From assembly GCA_045534265.1 (NCBI GenBank), contig JAZSJH010000005.1, forward strand, positions 62,001-126,000: DNA of 64,000 bases, given 5' to 3'. Positions within the stretch are counted from its first letter, which is position 1. Each line of letters starts with the position of its first letter. Below the pieces are notes generated by a model. It made no database searches and was not told where the DNA came from. It saw only the letters and a program-made list of their open reading frames with translations. The position numbers were made by a program, and so were the translations under genes. The stretch comes from CAKVLS01 sp045534265 (GTDB lineage Bacteria; Bacillota; Clostridia; Christensenellales; UBA1242). Below are positions 25,175 to 33,902 of this stretch, piece by piece.

Positions 25175-25672
25175 ATGACAATAAGCAAAACCTATCAAAA
25201 AGTTTTGATTAATATATCTACCTATATAAGTTTTGTATTTGCCTATCTTATGTATGGCTTTGGGCTTTTGCCTGTAAGAGATACATTTACGGTAATTATC
25301 AATTTTATGCTTTTGGGTGCGTTCTTTTATGTTATTTTTGAAGTTATAGCAACTTTTTCTTATTCTATGATTCTCAAGTTTGTTCCTAACTTTGAAATAA
25401 ATCAAAAGGACTTCAAATATTATTTAAGACTTATTATTATAGCACGCAATATATTGCTTGCGCTGGTTAATATTATTTTTATATTCTATCCGGTAGCTTC
25501 GGTTTGGGGCGTTAAAATTTCTTATACAGTATTTACAATCCTTGCTATTGGCGGTGGAGTATATCTATTGAGAGATAAACTAAAAAACAATATGTATAGA
25601 AGTCTTGCTGTTATTGGGGCTATGACTTTTGTATATCTGGTTGCAAACTTGTTTTTGGGGGTGATAGCATGA
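25175..25672 (+). CDS. Membrane protein with about five helices
   Basis: 165 residues, mostly hydrophobic, with predicted helices near 12-30, 36-60, 82-105, 112-128 and 140-163. It starts 2 bp after holA and overlaps the M28 peptidase gene by 4 bp (ATGA), so it is translationally coupled to both. Family not recognised; a helper for the membrane-anchored peptidase is possible by position only. Confidence 0.6.
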   Translation: MTISKTYQKVLINISTYISFVFAYLMYGFGLLPVRDTFTVIINFMLLGAFFYVIFEVIATFSYSMILKFVPNFEINQKDFKYYLRLIIIARNILLALVNIIFIFYPVASVWGVKISYTVFTILAIGGGVYLLRDKLKNNMYRSLAVIGAMTFVYLVANLFLGVIA

Positions 25673-27072
25673 AAAAATTTATCTATCTAACCCTAGCATT
25701 TTTTATAGCAATTCTTGGTATCAACATTATTCCAAGTTATGCAGATAGCAAGTACAACTTTTCAACAATGTTTAGCGGAAATGAAATTTCTGCAGCTAGT
25801 GTAGAAGCTGACCTTTGCGAGTTTGTTTATGGTGATGCTACAACTTATGACGATACTGGAATTAGAACAGACCGAACATCAGGCACATTGGGAGAAGAAA
25901 AAGCTAGAGATTATTTGGTAAGTGAGCTAAAAGAAATCTTTGGTATAGCTCAAGATACAGACTTTAATGACACAAACTATGTAAAAACTCAAACTATAAA
26001 TTATAGAACAGGACTTTTGTCTGGGGATTATGTAACATACAATGTAGTAGGTTGCAAGGTATCTCAAACTGAATCAACAGACTATGTAGTAATTGGCGCT
26101 CATTATGATAACTTTTATGGTTATTCTGACGGAATGTTTAGTCAAGAAGTTACAAAAAGCCATGGCATTTATGATAACGCAAGTGGCGTAACAGCTCTTC
26201 TTAATATCGCAAAACTATTGCAAGACAAGACTCTTCCTTTTGATGTTTTCTATGTATTTTTCGGAGCAGAAGAAATAGGAAGATATGGTTCTCTTGGTTT
26301 TTATGACGGTTTTGTAAAAGAATACAAGGGCGAAATGAAACTTATGATTAACCTAGACAGCATAGGCAACGGCGACAATCTATATATGTATTCTGCCGAA
26401 GTTGAAACTGTGCACCAAGATTATTTTGAGCAGTTATCAAAGGTATGCAATGATACTTTCTTTGGTTTTGGAGAAGAGATAAAAACCGCTCCTAAAAACA
26501 AAAAAGTAGACTATATGGTTTCTTCTGGTGAAATTTCTTATAACCATATGGGACTAAATAGTGACAATAGTTCATTTATGCACAAAGGCAATAATGTAAT
26601 AGCATTTTTCTCAGGGGCGTGGGACGCAAAAGGAACTGGAATTTTTGAAAGTTCTGTAAATGACAACCTTATGCATTCATCTAATGACAACATTACAAAA
26701 ATAAAAGAACTATATGGTGATGTATTCTTTGAAAGAATAAGACAGGTGGCTTATCTATGTGCAACAGCGCTTGTTCAAGACGACTTTGTATCTATCATGG
26801 ACGAAAGCAGCAAAACAAGCGGAAACTATATTTTCTTTACAAATTCGCTATATATAAACATTATTTTGTTTGCTGTACTTTTGGTTGGATTTTTCTTATA
26901 TATTAAGTTTATTAATAGTAAGTTCAAAGACAAAGAGCCAGACGGAAGATTTGATAGACTTAAAAAAGCCGTTATGGAAAACAACATAGACGAAATATAT
27001 GTAAGACCAGAAGAAAACGTAACTGAGATCATAATCGAAGATGACAAAACTGAAAATCAAGATAAAGATTAA
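25669..27072 (+). CDS. Membrane-anchored M28-family zinc metallopeptidase
   Basis: 467 residues. N-terminal signal segment (YLTLAFFIAILGINIIPSYA); peptidase domain with VVIGAHYDNFYG (zinc His and Asp), HGIYDNASGVTALL (bridging Asp), FFGAEEIGRYGS (catalytic Glu-Glu), MINLDSIGN (zinc Asp) and a final SSFMHKGN (zinc His). A C-terminal helix (INIILFAVLLVGFFLYIKF) is followed by an acidic cytoplasmic tail. The catalytic domain therefore faces outside and probably trims peptides as an aminopeptidase. Last gene of the comEC-holA transcript; a strong terminator follows. Confidence 0.85.
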   Translation: MKKFIYLTLAFFIAILGINIIPSYADSKYNFSTMFSGNEISAASVEADLCEFVYGDATTYDDTGIRTDRTSGTLGEEKARDYLVSELKEIFGIAQDTDFNDTNYVKTQTINYRTGLLSGDYVTYNVVGCKVSQTESTDYVVIGAHYDNFYGYSDGMFSQEVTKSHGIYDNASGVTALLNIAKLLQDKTLPFDVFYVFFGAEEIGRYGSLGFYDGFVKEYKGEMKLMINLDSIGNGDNLYMYSAEVETVHQDYFEQLSKVCNDTFFGFGEEIKTAPKNKKVDYMVSSGEISYNHMGLNSDNSSFMHKGNNVIAFFSGAWDAKGTGIFESSVNDNLMHSSNDNITKIKELYGDVFFERIRQVAYLCATALVQDDFVSIMDESSKTSGNYIFFTNSLYINIILFAVLLVGFFLYIKFINSKFKDKEPDGRFDRLKKAVMENNIDEIYVRPEENVTEIIIEDDKTENQDKD

Positions 27073-27105
27073 CAAAGTTTTGGTTGTAAATTTTATTGAT
27101 ATTAA

Positions 27106-27138
27106 AAAAACTTTATCGCTTAAGATAAAGTTTTTTTT
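27106..27138 (+). terminator. Terminator after the M28 peptidase
   Basis: AAACTTTATC/GATAAAGTTT hairpin followed by eight T. Confidence 0.85.
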
Positions 27139-27176
27139 GTTGTTTATGCAGTCAAAACTAGTTTTTCAAATCACTA

Positions 27177-27205
27177 TTGTAATGCTAAATTTTTTATGTT
27201 AAAAT
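27177..27205 (+). promoter_or_regulatory. Promoter implying a leaderless mRNA
   Basis: TTGTAA 27177-27182, 17 nt, TAAAAT 27200-27205; ATG 27212 begins after 6 nt. Confidence 0.6.
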
Positions 27206-27211
27206 TAAAGT

Positions 27212-28201
27212 ATGGATAAAGATTTATATTACGAATTAATTTTAGATAAATATTTAGACGAAGAAAATTTGTCTGCAGAAGAGCTAAAACTTTTGGACGC
27301 AGCTAAGACATATTTTACCGAAAAGAGCAAACAAAATATGGGCATAGGTATGATGTCTGCAGGGTATATTTTTACACACAAAGACCAAAACTTGTGGGAA
27401 GAATATTCAAAGATTGATAGATTTGTCAAAGAGTATTCACAAAAATATGCAACAAACAAAGGCCGTCAAATTCAAGATTTTGAACTTGAGTTTATCAATT
27501 ATGGTAGAACACAACTGGTTTATGTTTTATCAGATAAAACAGATGGCAAAAAGGTAACAATCTTGGCAAAACAACCTGTTGTAGAGTATGGTAAAGTAAA
27601 ACAAGAAGCTCAGTATTTGCAAAAACTAAAAAAGGTAGACAAAAATGTTGTTGCTCCTATTGATTATTATACAGATAATGAGCAAGAGCTATATGTTACA
27701 CCATACATTCCACAGGCAAGATGTGTCGCTAGTGACGCAAAATGGGGAATGTATATTCCAGAACCTTATTATAGATTTGAAAATTTTACTGAAGATCAAG
27801 AGAAAGTTGTAAATACCTGTATGATTGCAAAACTCGTTAGTTTGTACGATTTTGATAAAGGCAGGGGTATTGCTGGTTGTAAATTAGGTGGGGGAGATTT
27901 TATGTTGCCAAAAGGTTGGGAAAACCAAACCCCAACAATACAAAACACCTTGGATAGTCTGTATTTAATTGCTGCAAGAGAAATGATTAGTTGTTCGTTT
28001 GACGAATATATTAATATTTTGAAAGACGAATTTTCTAGAGAAACAATTGAAGAAGATCCAGAGAGTTTGTTGATTAATATTAGAGGAAGAGTTGCAATGT
28101 CTCCAACTGATATAGCTAATGGAATTAGCCTTGGAAAACAGATTATAGAGCAAAGAACAGCTCAACTACCATCACAAAGGGCAGAAACTCAAAATTTATA
28201 A
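27212..28201 (+). CDS. Kinase-like protein, possibly a pseudokinase
   Basis: 329 residues, soluble. The middle resembles the N-lobe of an aminoglycoside-phosphotransferase/protein-kinase fold: strands around FELEFINYGRTQLVYVL, KVTILAKQP (candidate ATP-lysine), KQEAQYLQKL (candidate helix-C Glu), and a hinge-like ELYVTPYIPQARCVA. The C-lobe lacks a clear HxD..N catalytic loop; GGGDFM is the only hint of a DFG-like site. Activity is doubtful and the whole assignment is inference. A -10 box 6 nt before the ATG and no ribosome site suggest a leaderless transcript. Confidence 0.45.
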   Translation: MDKDLYYELILDKYLDEENLSAEELKLLDAAKTYFTEKSKQNMGIGMMSAGYIFTHKDQNLWEEYSKIDRFVKEYSQKYATNKGRQIQDFELEFINYGRTQLVYVLSDKTDGKKVTILAKQPVVEYGKVKQEAQYLQKLKKVDKNVVAPIDYYTDNEQELYVTPYIPQARCVASDAKWGMYIPEPYYRFENFTEDQEKVVNTCMIAKLVSLYDFDKGRGIAGCKLGGGDFMLPKGWENQTPTIQNTLDSLYLIAAREMISCSFDEYINILKDEFSRETIEEDPESLLINIRGRVAMSPTDIANGISLGKQIIEQRTAQLPSQRAETQNL

Positions 28202-28223
28202 CTAAATTAATATATCAAGAAAT

Positions 28224-28257
28224 AAAAAAAACACTAACAACATGTTAGTGTTTTTTT
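28224..28257. terminator. Bidirectional terminator
   Basis: ACACTAAC/GTTAGTGT hairpin with A- and T-runs, between the kinase-like gene and convergent rpsT. Confidence 0.8.
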
Positions 28258-28264
28258 GCTAAAA

Positions 28265-28642
28265 TTATTCAGCTTTTGCTTTTCTTGTAGTTTTCTTAGC
28301 TGGTTTTTCTTCAACTGCTACTTCTTCTACTTTAGCTTCTGCTTTAACTTCTTCAGCTGCTGGAGCTGCTACTGGAGTAGCTTTTGCTCTAAATAGCATA
28401 GAATTTAGTCTGCCAACTTTTCTAGCAGCAGTGTTTTTATGAATAACACCTTTAGTTTGTGCAGAATAGATATAAGCAGTTAGTTCTGGAAGCATTTTTT
28501 CAGCTGCTTCGAACTCGCCAGCATTAACTGTAGCTCTGAATTTTTTAACCATAGTAGCAAGAGTAGATTTTACATATCTGTTTTCTTCTTTTCTTCTTGC
28601 GATAACAGTTACTCTTTTCTTTGCAGATTTAATATTTGGCAC
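28265..28642 (-). CDS. rpsT: Ribosomal protein S20 with acidic/basic C-terminal extension
   Basis: Binds 16S rRNA in the small subunit. MPNIKSAKKRV at the start (read from a GTG start codon, AAGGAG upstream) and KGVIHKNTAARKVGRLN are classic S20. The family is normally about 85-90 residues; here an extra 37-residue Ala/Glu/Lys-rich tail (AAPAAEEVKAEAKVEE... then KKTTRKAKAE) brings it to 125. The tail is low-complexity and its role unknown. Confidence 0.93.
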   Translation of the reverse strand: MPNIKSAKKRVTVIARRKEENRYVKSTLATMVKKFRATVNAGEFEAAEKMLPELTAYIYSAQTKGVIHKNTAARKVGRLNSMLFRAKATPVAAPAAEEVKAEAKVEEVAVEEKPAKKTTRKAKAE

Positions 28643-28842
28643 GGTTTAATTCTCCTTAAAAATTTTGTTACTCGCATATTTTAGCATATAACAAAAAATT
28701 TTGCAAGTATAAATATAATTTTTTTTAGTAAAATACTATTTTATTATATATAAATGCCATATTTTCACTTGTTTTGGGCAAATTAACCTTTGAAAGACAT
28801 TCAAAATGTGGCTATTTTGAACCCAAAATCATATTATTATTT

Positions 28843-29604
28843 ATGGACAAATACATTTTGATTTATGATAGCGGAATGGGCGGACTTTCGGTACTTATAG
28901 AGTGTATAAAACTTTTGCCAAAATACAGCTTTTTGTATTTTTCGGATAGCAAAAATGCCCCTTATGGCAACAAAACAAAAAAACAGATTGTAAGTATTGC
29001 AACAAAAAATATCGCTATGCTAAAAAGTAAATTTGATATCCCGATAGTAGTTCTTGCTTGTAATACTATGACAACAACAGCAATAGATGTTTTAAGACAA
29101 AAATTTAGTGATACAAATTTTGTTGGAACAGAGCCGTGTATTAAACTTGTCAAAGACCTTGGCTTTGAAAGGGCTTTGGTTGTTTGCACAAGGGCAACAG
29201 CAAAAAACAGTAAAGTAATAAAAGAATATAAAACAGCAAAAGATATTATAGCGGGGGATAAAAATTTAGCTAGCTTGATAGAAAAAGAGAGAAATAGTTT
29301 ATACAGGCTTTTTCCTTATGTTAGTAAAAATTATGCCAAGATGTCAGGAAATATTGATTGCGTGGTTTTGGGTTGTACGCATTATGTTTTTGTCAAAAAT
29401 ATATTTGAAAGAATATTTAATATTCCGGTCTTTGATAGTGGGAGATTTGTAGCAAGAAGGGTAGGAACTTTGGCAAAAGGTCATAAACTAACAGTAGACG
29501 GCGAAATTGTTTTTTGTGATAGTGGAGATGATAGACAATTTTTTAGGTATTTTAATAAAATTGCTTTATATCAAAGGACAAAATATGTTATGATAAAAAT
29601 GTAA
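28843..29604 (+). CDS. murI: Glutamate racemase
   Basis: Cofactor-free enzyme giving D-glutamate for peptidoglycan. YDSGMGGLSVL, YFSDSKNAPYG, LACNTMTTTA (first catalytic Cys) and VVLGCTHYVF (second catalytic Cys) are all present; 253 residues. Start ATG 28843 fits the family N-terminus; there is no Shine-Dalgarno and TATTAT lies 5 nt before it, again suggesting a leaderless mRNA. The frame extends 23 codons upstream without support. The HD-domain gene follows 21 bp later. Confidence 0.92.
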   Translation: MDKYILIYDSGMGGLSVLIECIKLLPKYSFLYFSDSKNAPYGNKTKKQIVSIATKNIAMLKSKFDIPIVVLACNTMTTTAIDVLRQKFSDTNFVGTEPCIKLVKDLGFERALVVCTRATAKNSKVIKEYKTAKDIIAGDKNLASLIEKERNSLYRLFPYVSKNYAKMSGNIDCVVLGCTHYVFVKNIFERIFNIPVFDSGRFVARRVGTLAKGHKLTVDGEIVFCDSGDDRQFFRYFNKIALYQRTKYVMIKM

Positions 29605-29625
29605 AACTTAAAAGGAAAGTAACAT

Positions 29626-30234
29626 ATGGCAAAAGAATATAATTACGAAGCAGAAAAAGCAAGAGAAGAGTTTGAAAATATCTTCAACGCTCATATCAAA
29701 AGAGATGGGGCAAAAGAGCTTTTGGAATGGCTAAAAAAGTCGGACTTTTTTACAGCTCCTGCTAGCACAAGACATCACTCAGCATTTGCAGGTGGGTTAT
29801 GCTATCATAGCGTAAATTGCTATAATAGATTTTTGAACAACATCATAACTGAGTATGGCGAAGATTATCAAGATACTATTTCTGACGAGAGTATCGCAAT
29901 TATTGCGCTTTTGCATGATGTTTGCAAAACCAACTTTTATAAAGAAGATGTTCGTAATGTCAAAGTAGATGGCGTTTGGGAACAAGTACCTTATTATACT
30001 ATTGATGACAAACTTCCATATGGCCACGGCGAAAAATCTGTTTATATGATTTCGGGCTTTATGAAATTAACTAGAGAAGAGGCTTTGGCTATTAACTGGC
30101 ATATGGGCGGCTTTGACCCAAGAGTTCAATACGGCTCTCAATCTATGGCACAAGCTTTTTATACATATCCTGTATGCACGCTATTCCATATAGCGGATAT
30201 TCAAGCAACATATCTTGATGAAAAAGTAGAATAA
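29626..30234 (+). CDS. HD-domain phosphohydrolase
   Basis: 202 residues. HHSAFAGGLCYHSVNCYNRF gives the first His, ALLHDVCKTNFY the HD pair, and GHGEKSVYM plus INWHMGGFD further His; this is the metal-binding pattern of HD hydrolases that act on nucleotides or related phosphates. The YHSV...LLHD spacing is common in small phage and chromosomal HD proteins of Firmicutes. AAAGGAAAG lies before the ATG. It sits between murI and a gene of unknown function, all co-directional. Confidence 0.78.
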   Translation: MAKEYNYEAEKAREEFENIFNAHIKRDGAKELLEWLKKSDFFTAPASTRHHSAFAGGLCYHSVNCYNRFLNNIITEYGEDYQDTISDESIAIIALLHDVCKTNFYKEDVRNVKVDGVWEQVPYYTIDDKLPYGHGEKSVYMISGFMKLTREEALAINWHMGGFDPRVQYGSQSMAQAFYTYPVCTLFHIADIQATYLDEKVE

Positions 30235-30251
30235 AAGGAAAATGACAAATT

Positions 30252-30890
30252 ATGCTTTTTGTTAATCAAAAATCAGTAAAATACCCTGAGCTTTTGACTG
30301 CGGTTGTTTTGTCACAGACTTTTTATAAAGATATTAGTTTGTATGTTGGTGATAAAACAAAGGTAACTGATATATATTCTAGGGGCAAAACTATCGGGAT
30401 AGAGGTTGTCCAATCAGAATACACTAGCGACTTTCTACTTTCGTCTTTTTCAAATCTTTATCAAAGGGAAATGGAACAAAAAGGCAAAACAATGCCAAGA
30501 CGCAAAGCAAAAGTTCTTAGCTGGTCATACAATTCTGACCTAGATGATGATATAGTTATGGAACAGTTTAGAACACGTATCGTGGATAAGCTTGGAAAAT
30601 TAAATAACGGCAACTATAGCAAAATCAAGAGTGAAGTCAACCTTGCGGTTTTGTCTTATATGAGAGTAAAATCAAAAGAAGACGCCCAAAACTTTATTGA
30701 TGCATATAGAGAAGAGTCTTGCAAGTTTGAAAGGGAATTTAACAAAATATTTCTTATCTTTTCAACGGGGATATATTACCTTGAAGATGATGAAATAGTG
30801 GCTTATGCTGAGTTTATGGGAGATGACTTTTTGCGCTATCAAGAGATGGCGAAAGCAATACTAAAAAATGGAGAAAAACAGGTTTTTTAG
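30252..30890 (+). CDS. Hypothetical protein
   Basis: 212 residues, soluble. TDIYSRGKTIGIEVVQSEYTSDFLLSSF near the start contains a beta-hairpin with an acidic residue followed by GIEVVQ, reminiscent of a nuclease-like ExQ strand, but too little to assign. The rest is helical and charged. It starts 17 bp after the HD hydrolase gene, with AAGGAAAA upstream, and ends at a terminator that overlaps its last codons. Confidence 0.5.
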   Translation: MLFVNQKSVKYPELLTAVVLSQTFYKDISLYVGDKTKVTDIYSRGKTIGIEVVQSEYTSDFLLSSFSNLYQREMEQKGKTMPRRKAKVLSWSYNSDLDDDIVMEQFRTRIVDKLGKLNNGNYSKIKSEVNLAVLSYMRVKSKEDAQNFIDAYREESCKFEREFNKIFLIFSTGIYYLEDDEIVAYAEFMGDDFLRYQEMAKAILKNGEKQVF

Positions 30891-30905
30891 CCTGTTTTAT
30901 TTTTT
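30874..30905 (+). terminator. Terminator overlapping the end of the 30252 gene
   Basis: AAAACAGG/CCTGTTTT hairpin followed by a T-run. Confidence 0.75.
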
Positions 30906-30970
30906 ATCTATTTTTTTGTTAGACAATTTTTTTTAGATATTGTATTATTGATATAAGGAGAATTTTTGTT

Positions 30971-31819
30971 ATGAAAAAACTTTTGGGGCTTGCATTGTTT
31001 GTTTTGCTTTTACCTATGGTTTTTACACTTAGCGGTTGCGGTGGTGTAGATCTATATATGTACCTTTATGCGGGCAAGTATGAACAAATTGTTTCGGGCG
31101 GAAGTTATGATAATGTCAAAGATTTGGACATAGACTGGATTGCTGGTAATATTACTATAAAATCTGGAAATGTAGAAAAAGTAACCATTAGTGAGAGCGG
31201 GGACAACGCAGGGGCAAGACCGGCTTTTTGTAGACAGCTAGAAAACGGCTATATGGATATTAGATATTTCAAGTCTGGTGAAACTAGAGATACATCTATT
31301 ATGAAAGATTTGGAAATAATAATTCCTGCAGATAGCGAACTTAAAGGTATAGAGATTAATGCTCCACTTGTAAACAATATAAACATTACAGGTATTGATT
31401 GTAACGATATCAAAATCAACACAAGCAGCAGCAATGTTGTTGTTACTAGCAGCAATTTTGCCACTGCAAAAATTGTTTCAACAACAGGCGATATTACATT
31501 TACAAGTTGTAGTGTGGATTATACTTTGACGCTAAATCCAAACACAGGCAATGTACTTGTTGAAAATTGTGATGTTTTAGATTATTCTATCAATACTTTC
31601 CAAGGTCAAATAACTCTAAAACTAGCAGACGAAAGTTTCTTACTTGACTGGACAGAAGGTTTTGGAACTTGTAATTATGAGGCTTTTGGTGAATTAGAGT
31701 CAGATGGCAAGGGTGGCAAAATCTATGGTGACCCACTAGAAATTTTACACAAAATATCATTTGAAGCAACTCATACAACAGGAACTTTAATTTTGCTTAA
31801 AAATGGTGGACAAGCATAA
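30971..31819 (+). CDS. Lipoprotein with DUF4097-type beta-repeat domain
   Basis: 282 residues. The signal peptide ends with lipobox LSGC. The mature part is beta-rich with repeated short strands (LDIDWIAGNITIKSG, LKGIEINAPLVNNINI, AKIVSTTGDITFTS, LTLNPNTGNVLVENC), the right-handed-helix pattern of DUF4097 proteins often tied to envelope stress systems. AAGGAGA with an upstream TATTGATATAAG region precedes the ATG. A short Lys-rich gene follows after 43 bp. Function unknown. Confidence 0.7.
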   Translation: MKKLLGLALFVLLLPMVFTLSGCGGVDLYMYLYAGKYEQIVSGGSYDNVKDLDIDWIAGNITIKSGNVEKVTISESGDNAGARPAFCRQLENGYMDIRYFKSGETRDTSIMKDLEIIIPADSELKGIEINAPLVNNINITGIDCNDIKINTSSSNVVVTSSNFATAKIVSTTGDITFTSCSVDYTLTLNPNTGNVLVENCDVLDYSINTFQGQITLKLADESFLLDWTEGFGTCNYEAFGELESDGKGGKIYGDPLEILHKISFEATHTTGTLILLKNGGQA

Positions 31820-31862
31820 ATAAAAATAATATAATAAAATATCAATCACGGAGGAAAAATCA

Positions 31863-32207
31863 ATGAAAGCAGCTAAACAATCAGAATTAGATGTAAAGAA
31901 ATGGCTTGATAGCGAAAGAGCTGGTATTGACACTTGTGGTAGTTACGAATATTGCACAAAATGTGATAAATCTTTGGAAAATCCTTGCGCTAGCGCATAT
32001 GCAGCAACACACACTACTGTTACAGAAGTAGTAGAAGAAGTTGTAGCTCCTGCAAAACCAAAGAGAACTTGCACAAGAAAGACAGCTTGTCTTGAGCCTG
32101 CAGTAAAAGTAGAAACAAAGAAAACTTGCAAAAAAGCAGCTACAAAAACAACTGCCAAAAAAGCAACAACTGCCAAAAAGACAACTACAAAAAAAGCATC
32201 TAAATAA
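31863..32207 (+). CDS. Small Cys-containing protein with histone-H1-like Lys/Thr/Ala tail
   Basis: 114 residues. The first 45 contain KKWLDSERAGIDTCGSYEYCTKCDKSLENPCA, four cysteines that could bind a metal ion. After a Val/Glu linker come KRTCTRKTAC and a tail made almost wholly of Lys, Thr and Ala (KKAATKTTAKKATTAKK), like bacterial histone H1-type DNA-condensing proteins. CGGAGGA lies before the ATG. The protein could bind nucleic acid through its tail; this is inference from composition. Confidence 0.6.
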   Translation: MKAAKQSELDVKKWLDSERAGIDTCGSYEYCTKCDKSLENPCASAYAATHTTVTEVVEEVVAPAKPKRTCTRKTACLEPAVKVETKKTCKKAATKTTAKKATTAKKTTTKKASK

Positions 32208-32212
32208 TTAAA

Positions 32213-32241
32213 AAGCACCTATTTAATATAGGTGTTTTTTT
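32213..32241 (+). terminator. Terminator
   Basis: CACCTAT/ATAGGTG hairpin with TTTTTTT. Confidence 0.8.
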
Positions 32242-32342
32242 ATGCAAATAATAAATTAAAATAGCTAAATTTTTTACACATTAATAGGCTATTTATTTTG
32301 AAAAAGTAACCTTTTGTTTTATAATGTTTTTAGGAGAAAAAT

Positions 32343-33554
32343 ATGAATATATTTAAGAAAATTTATTGCAGAACTTTTCAAGGGGTTATGTATATAGCAA
32401 TACCCTTGCTTCCATATAGAAAGCCAGTTATGCTAACGTCAGTTCAAGACTTGGTTGCTGTTTTGAAAGAAAAAAGATCAAACTCAGTACTTCTTGTGAC
32501 AGATAAATCTATTAGAGGTTTGGGGCTAACTCAAGAGCTAGAAAACGAAATTACAAAAGCAAATATAGCCTTGACTATTTTTGACGAAGTAGTACCAAAC
32601 CCAACAATAGAAAATGTCGAAAGCGGACTTGCTGTATACAAAGAAAAAGCTTGTGACACAATAGTTGCCTTTGGGGGTGGCTCAGTGATGGATGCTGCAA
32701 AAGTAATAGGGGCAAGGGTAGCAAGACCAAATAAACCTGTTTCAAAAATGAAGGGACTTTTGAAAGTTTGCAAAAAACTTCCACTTCTTATTGCTATTCC
32801 AACAACAGCCGGTACTGGTAGTGAAACAACGCTTGCTGCTGTTATCACTGACGAAAAAACACATTTCAAGTACCCAATCAACGACTTTAATCTAATCCCA
32901 CACTACGCAGTTCTTGACTACAAGACAACTCTAGGGCTTCCGCCACATATTACATCTACAACAGGTATGGACGCCTTAACTCACGCGGTAGAGGCTTATA
33001 TCGGCAGATCAACAACCAAAGAAACAAGAGATATGGCAGAAAAAGCTGTCAAACTTATTGTAGATAATATTTACACAGCATATAGTGATGGCAAAAATAA
33101 AGAGGCAAGAGAAAATATGTTAAAAGCAGCTTACTTTGCAGGTGTTGCTTTTACAAAATCTTATGTCGGGTATGTTCACGCTGTAGCGCACTCTCTTGGT
33201 GGTCAATACAAAATCCCACACGGTCTTGCCAACGCGGTTATACTTCCTTACTTTTTGGAAGAGTATGGTAAAACTTGCTATAAAAAACTTGCTAAGTTGT
33301 CAAGAATATCTGGTGTTGCAGAAGAAGGCGACAATGACGAAGTTGCAAGCAAAAAGTTTATCTCTTGGATAAAAGATATAAACGCAAAAATGAATATCCC
33401 AAATGTAATTGACGGCATCAAAGTTGAAGATATAGAAATGTTAGCAAAAAAAGCCGATAGCGAAGGAAATCCACTATATCCAGTTCCAAAACTTATGAAT
33501 GCAAAACAGCTAGCAACAATGTACTACAAAATAGGCGGACTTGATAATAAATAA
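32343..33554 (+). CDS. Iron-containing alcohol dehydrogenase
   Basis: 403-residue group III NAD(P)-dependent alcohol dehydrogenase. GGGSVMDAAKVIGA (cofactor binding), IPTTAGTGSETT, MDALTHAVEAYIGR and HAVAHSLGGQYKIPHGLANAV (metal-ligand His) are in family order. An unusual N-terminal stretch of about 35 residues (FKKIYCRTFQGVMYIAIPLLPYRKP) precedes the domain; this start block is shared by some clostridial members. Likely reduces aldehydes to alcohols in fermentation. TAGGAGAA is the ribosome site; its terminator overlaps the tRNA-Leu 3' side. Confidence 0.88.
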   Translation: MNIFKKIYCRTFQGVMYIAIPLLPYRKPVMLTSVQDLVAVLKEKRSNSVLLVTDKSIRGLGLTQELENEITKANIALTIFDEVVPNPTIENVESGLAVYKEKACDTIVAFGGGSVMDAAKVIGARVARPNKPVSKMKGLLKVCKKLPLLIAIPTTAGTGSETTLAAVITDEKTHFKYPINDFNLIPHYAVLDYKTTLGLPPHITSTTGMDALTHAVEAYIGRSTTKETRDMAEKAVKLIVDNIYTAYSDGKNKEARENMLKAAYFAGVAFTKSYVGYVHAVAHSLGGQYKIPHGLANAVILPYFLEEYGKTCYKKLAKLSRISGVAEEGDNDEVASKKFISWIKDINAKMNIPNVIDGIKVEDIEMLAKKADSEGNPLYPVPKLMNAKQLATMYYKIGGLDNK

Positions 33555-33586
33555 AAAAAGAACCGATTGATTTCGGTCCTTTTTTT
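33553..33586 (+). terminator. Terminator of the alcohol dehydrogenase gene
   Basis: AGAACCGA/TCGGTCCT hairpin (one G-T pair) with T-run. Confidence 0.75.
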
Positions 33587-33671
33587 GGTAGCGGTGGTCG
33601 GGGTCGAACCGACACTCAGTTGCCTGAATCAGATTTTGAGTCTGACGCGTCTGCCATTTCGCCACACCGCC
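33586..33671 (-). tRNA. tRNA-Leu(CAA)
   Basis: 86 nt on the minus strand with long variable arm and encoded CCA. GGCGGTG pairs with CACCGCT (one G-U); anticodon arm TCAGA-CTCAAAA-TCTGA gives anticodon CAA, reading TTG. Confidence 0.95.
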
Positions 33672-33683
33672 ATGCGTTTTTTG

Positions 33684-33758
33684 GTAGAAAATAATTGAAA
33701 AAAGGATTTAACAATAAAAGGAGGGATTGTAAGTAACTTACAAAAAATTATTTTCTAC
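33684..33758. other. Nested inverted repeats around a ribosome-site-like sequence
   Basis: Perfect 13-bp outer arms at 33684-33696 and 33746-33758, an inner 8-bp palindrome TTGTAAGT-A-ACTTACAA at 33727-33743, and AAAGGAGGG between them that is not followed by a reading frame. It lies just upstream of tRNA-Leu (minus strand). Could be a small structured RNA or regulatory element. Confidence 0.4.
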
Positions 33759-33855
33759 TTATCAAAATGCTTTTATACAATAACATACTTTGAAAAAAAA
33801 TGCAAGTGTTTTTTAGCTTTTTATTATTTTTTGTTAAATATGTTATTGTTGAGCA

Positions 33856-33893
33856 AAAAAACAAGGTGACATATCAGTCGCCTTGTTTTCTTT
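33856..33893 (-). terminator. Terminator of the second Nudix gene
   Basis: AAAACAAGG(T)GAC / GTCGCCTTGTTTT hairpin with T-run on the minus strand. Confidence 0.75.
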
Positions 33894-33902
33894 TATATTA
33901 TA

